64,000 nt of DNA from Ulota crispa (taxonomy: Eukaryota; Streptophyta; Bryopsida; Orthotrichales; Orthotrichaceae): contig OY987243.1 in the NCBI GenBank assembly GCA_963920765.1, forward strand, positions 7,998,001 to 8,062,000, given 5' to 3'. This document shows positions 60,372 to 64,000 of this stretch, one piece after another. The position numbers and the translations under genes were made by a program. The notes beneath the pieces are model-generated. The model was given only the letters and a program-made list of their open reading frames with translations. It searched no databases and had not been told where the DNA came from. Every line of letters begins with the position of its first letter. Position 1 is the first letter of the stretch.

Positions 60372-62003
60372 GCTTATGTAAAAAAAGAGCCTACACGATC
60401 ATCACTCCCTCATTCCTTCTCATGGCCAGCAGCACCTTTACTACACATCACCTTTGCAACAGCTGCAGCAGCACCTTCACATAAATGATGTGCTCACCGT
60501 GCATCATTCTCTCAGAGTAGGCAAATTAGTAATCAAGCTAATTCATAGTTGCCAAAGATTGCTATCTGGGGCACTTGAGTTGACTGAATTCGATATATCC
60601 AAGGTGGTGCTAGCTAGCTGCCGGCCATTGCTCGAATTGTGCCTTTCAAATCCCTGGCGCTTTGGCAACAACTGGAGGTTGTGGCATCAGAGTTTCTGAA
60701 TCCAGGTCTTTTTTTCTATTTCTTATGCTTTCTGTATTCTCGAGCTCATTGATCATCTTATGCGCGTCGGTACCTGAGTCAGTATTTGCTGCTGTGATCA
60801 ATCCTAGTGATATCGGATTTTTCGAAGGGACGATGCTAATTGATTTAGCTGGTTCACTTGATGGTTGCCGTGTGATGTGAATTGGTTGACTGATTTTAGA
60901 TTCGATCTTTGCAAGCGGCTATTGAATTCATTGACTCTTTTTTCTGATACTGTCGCAATTGTGTCTTGGGCTACCTGATCAGTTTTGTAACTCCAATTTC
61001 AGTTTTATTCTTCCTTGTCGAATTTTTATGTGAGTGGTCGTGAGCCATGCTGCACGTTGGCTCACGCTGCTCTGGTTCTGCTGCTGGCACTGGTGCTGTG
61101 AACCATTGTTTTTAGAGGACGCAAATCGAGCTGGTTACTGCAAGCAAGTGACGCTTGTGATTCTGGCGTTTGGTGCTAGCTACTACTCGCGTCGATTGTA
61201 TTCAGACATTAAGGTATAATTTTTTCTAGGCCTGGTTATAGCTTGCTTTTGAATTAGTCTTTTTCGATATTTTGCGCTTTCAGGACTGATCTCCGGGGGC
61301 TGGCGAGTGTGGCTCCGGTGCATCCGATTCTGGGTTCTGCTTTTTGGGTCTACTTTCTAGTCTTAAGCCGCGTGAAATCTGCTGATTGACTCCGTATTGT
61401 TCGGTTTCGAGTACAGGTTTTGCTTGTGGGCCTGTTGGCGATAGTGGTTTGATTTAAAAGCACACTTGGACAACGACTTGCGAGCGTCGTCTTTTGCTTT
61501 TCAGCGACCCAAGCTTTTGGCTCAGATTTCGGTTGAGCTGAACACGACTGACTGTTTTCTAATCGGCGTGTCTGTGGTAGTTCACTATTTTCTAGTTCCA
61601 AGCGTCCAAATCGGTTGGATTTCTTTCCACGACGTATTGGTTCTCCTTCTCCTGAGAGCTGGAATTGCAACTGTTGCAATGAGTTTTATATGGAACAAGC
61701 TAGCTTGAATTGGTTTCATATAAGAGTTGCTGACAAATTAAACTCCGAGAGTTTTAGTGTCTCACCAAGACTAGTGAGCCCAATTGTTCACCCAAGATGT
61801 TACATTTATATACAAGAGCCAGCTGTTCTCTTTGTTCTCTGACGGCTGAGGAATCCATAGCCGTGAAAATCTCGACGATGAGAAAAATTTATGGCCACCA
61901 ACACCAGGCCATCTTTGCAGACCGAACGCTACTCCCAAGACGGATTGTGCTGCACAGTTGCAGAATTTGAATTCTAGGTTGACTGACAGCCTAGGGATTC
62001 AAA

Positions 62004-64000
62004 ATGAAGAGCTTCACGATGGTGCGAGAGGTTCTGGTGGCGATGGGTGTGATGAAGCCGCGCTTGAAACGTAAGGCGTCCGCCTCCAGCAGCTCGATGC
62101 AGCTCAGCCACGCTTACAGCAGCGGCATCTTGCCTGCTCTCGGGAGTCGAGCCAGCATTAGCAGCCGCAACGTGGTCCTCAACAAACGTGTCATTCATCC
62201 TCACAACCATCACTACAGGTGCGTCCATTGCTTTAAATCAACTGGTAGCTCACTCAAATCTCACAGACGTTGGTTTGCAAGGTCGTATCTTTGTACTAAA
62301 GACCATGGTTTGAGAATTTCTGAAACCACAGAATTTGTAAAAAAATTCTTACTGAAAAGCGAGAACTAAGTCACTAAGTGTAACTTCTTATCAAATCAAG
62401 TGGTTTCTGCACAAAAACGGTCATCGAAATACGGGACAGAGGTTGGATGATTGATAACATTATTAACGAACTGATGTGTTAAAAAAAGTCAATCTTGTTT
62501 CACTTGCGGAATTCACGACATTGACACATTTACAAAGGGGCATCTGGAAACCTTCAATGTTTATTTCAGTGCTAGTTCTTAGAGCATTGTGCTTTTGAAG
62601 GTCACGGTTGTGTAATTAAGAGAAAGGATACAAAATGGAAAGAAACAGATCAAGGTTAGGTTGGCTTTGTTCACTAACTTTTCACAGTTTTGGTGCTAAT
62701 CTTGCTTTTGCAATTGGCTTCAGGTTGTGGTGTAATTGGTTGATAATTCTTGTTTTCTACTCGGCATGGGTTTCACCGTTCGAGTTTGGGTTCATCGAGA
62801 ATCCACGAGGAACCCTTCTCGCAGCGGACATGGTTGTAAATGGCTTCTTTGGGGTGGATATCATTCTGACCTTCTTCGTAGCTTACCTCGACCAAGCCAC
62901 ATTCTTAATGGTGGACAATCTCAAGAAAATCGCCAAACGGTAACCACCGAATTAGCCTTTCATTTGAAATTATCTCACAGATCAATTAGACTGCTTTTTT
63001 TTATTCCTTAGCCTCTTCGTTAAGGGAAAATTTGATGGATACCCCTGAAGTTTGCCATATTTGCATAGATACCCCTGCTTTTTTAGAAATTGCACAATTA
63101 CCCTTGGACCATACTTTTAGGCATTTTTTTGCTGTGCTTGTACTTCCTTCATGACAAATGTTGAAGAAGGGGACGCATTGAAGCAAAAAAGAAGCAACTT
63201 GCGCACAAAGGAAGAAGGGAAGTGGCATGCACAACACAGCAAACGCCTGATAATCTTGGTCCAAGTGTATTTGTGCAATTTCTGAAAAAGCAGGGGTATC
63301 TATGCAAATGGCAAACTTCAGGGGTATCCATCAAGTTTTCTCTTTCTTAAATTAGGGTTCAAAATCATGAGATTTTAAAGGATTGATGTGTGGTCGTATG
63401 TACTTCGCATGTGAACTTCTGTTGAAATTGTTGGGTGTGGGTACTATTGTGGCAGTTACTTCACGAGTATAGGGCTCGTCCTGGACGTGGCGTCTACGGT
63501 ACCCTTTGGAGTATTCTCGCTCATATTCACGGGGAAATATGGAACAGGCTTCGCCTACAGTCTCATCAATATGCTCCGACTCTGGCGTTTGCGCCGCGTC
63601 AGTGCCATGTTTTCCAGGTTAGTATCAATCTAAACGACCTATACCAGACTATTTTATTTGCGACCAGATTCTAGACTTAAGAGTTATCCTAAATATTTCT
63701 CCATTTTCATCTCCACCTAAGTATTTATGATACAATGGAAAACCAACCTACCGGATTTGTAAAAGTTGTGAACGGTAGCGACAAAGTGACAGAGGTCCCA
63801 CGAGTTGTATTCTTGCAAACACTAGGCTAGACTTGAACTGTGTGTTCTGTAAAGTTATAATTTTGAATTCTTTTCAAATGAGGATTCTGAGGTTTCTTTG
63901 TATGAAGCTAGAAGTGTTTTCTACTGCAGGTTTGAGAAGGATGTGCGGTTCAATTATTTCTGGACTCGCTGCATCAAACTCTTCCTGGTGTGTCTCTGTA
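62004..64000 (+). CDS. Plant voltage-gated K+ channel, AKT/KAT type (5' part)
   Basis: Four exons are visible: 62004-62218, 62724-62939, 63456-63617 and 63930 to the window edge, in phase. It encodes the N-terminus and voltage sensor of a plasma-membrane Shaker-type K+ channel. The cytosolic N-terminus (1-72) is Ser-rich and basic. S1 contains WVSPFEFGF, which is diagnostic of the plant family. S2 is around 100-120 and is followed by FFVAYLD. The S3 region is YFTSIGLVLDVASTVPF. S4 reads NMLRLWRLRRVSAMF (182-196) with the expected spacing of arginines, then FEKDVRFNYFWTRC leads into S5. Pore, cyclic-nucleotide-binding and ankyrin parts lie outside the window, so inward versus outward class cannot be decided. 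Intron 2, between S2 and S3, carries a foldback MITE. Confidence 0.92.
63024..63342. mobile_element. GGGAAAATTTSATGG family, copy C, in K+ channel intron 2
   Basis: GGGAAAATTTGATGGATACC at the left is mirrored at the right by GGTATCCATCAAGTTTTCTC. At about 319 bp it fills most of the 516 bp intron, lying 84 bp from the donor and 113 bp from the acceptor. Confidence 0.85.

Larger units (their letters stand above)
46893..62003. other. 15 kb gene-poor, MITE-dense interval
   Basis: Between the SR gene and the K+ channel ATG I recognise no protein-coding exon with a family motif. Much of the DNA is inverted-repeat elements, listed separately. The segment 60.2-62.0 kb is less AT-rich and without obvious repeats; it probably contains the channel promoter and a 5' UTR with one or more introns, since a TATAAG motif lies at 60366-60371. 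Confidence 0.5.

Overview
This is nuclear DNA of a land plant. The evidence is genes broken by GT..AG introns (up to 13 exons), plant-type cell-wall enzymes, a plant SR45a/Tra2-type splicing factor, a plant voltage-gated K+ channel and many short inverted-repeat transposons. A non-flowering lineage such as a moss or other bryophyte is my guess and is not proven here. All exon joins below were built by hand from splice signals, reading-frame phase and family motifs.

Layout: (1) 1-3.4 kb, stacked foldback elements. (2) 4.0-5.9 kb, pectate lyase (+). (3) 10.2-15.3 kb, pectin methylesterase (-), convergent with the lyase; the two enzymes act in sequence on homogalacturonan. (4) 20.3-26.3 kb, a 13-exon Cdc1/Ted1/MPPE1-type metallophosphoesterase (-). 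(5) 26.6-30 kb, repeat island with a near-perfect ~730 bp hairpin inserted in another element. (6) 31.4-33.9 kb, probable gene of unknown family with a Cys/His cluster, a duplicated 22-residue unit and a basic tail. (7) 35.2-37.1 kb, FAD-dependent oxidoreductase of the DAO family (+). (8) 38.0-40.2 kb, membrane-anchored Josephin-domain protein (-) in which all three catalytic positions are replaced. (9) 43.2-46.9 kb, SR45a/Tra2-like splicing factor (+) with a tandemly duplicated RS exon. (10) 47-62 kb, gene-poor and dense in nested MITEs. (11) 62.0 kb to the window end, first four coding exons of an AKT/KAT-type K+ channel (+), cut by the edge.

Two things stand out. One is the apparently intact gene for a catalytically dead Josephin protein. 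The other is a group of about 15 foldback elements with very different interiors that share tips of the form TTAA-CCCCTAAAGG and TTAA-like flanks. They repeatedly nest with four other inverted-repeat families: ATATTCGTTAA, AGAGCATCTC, GGGAAAATTTGATGG and a short CACTA-type element.
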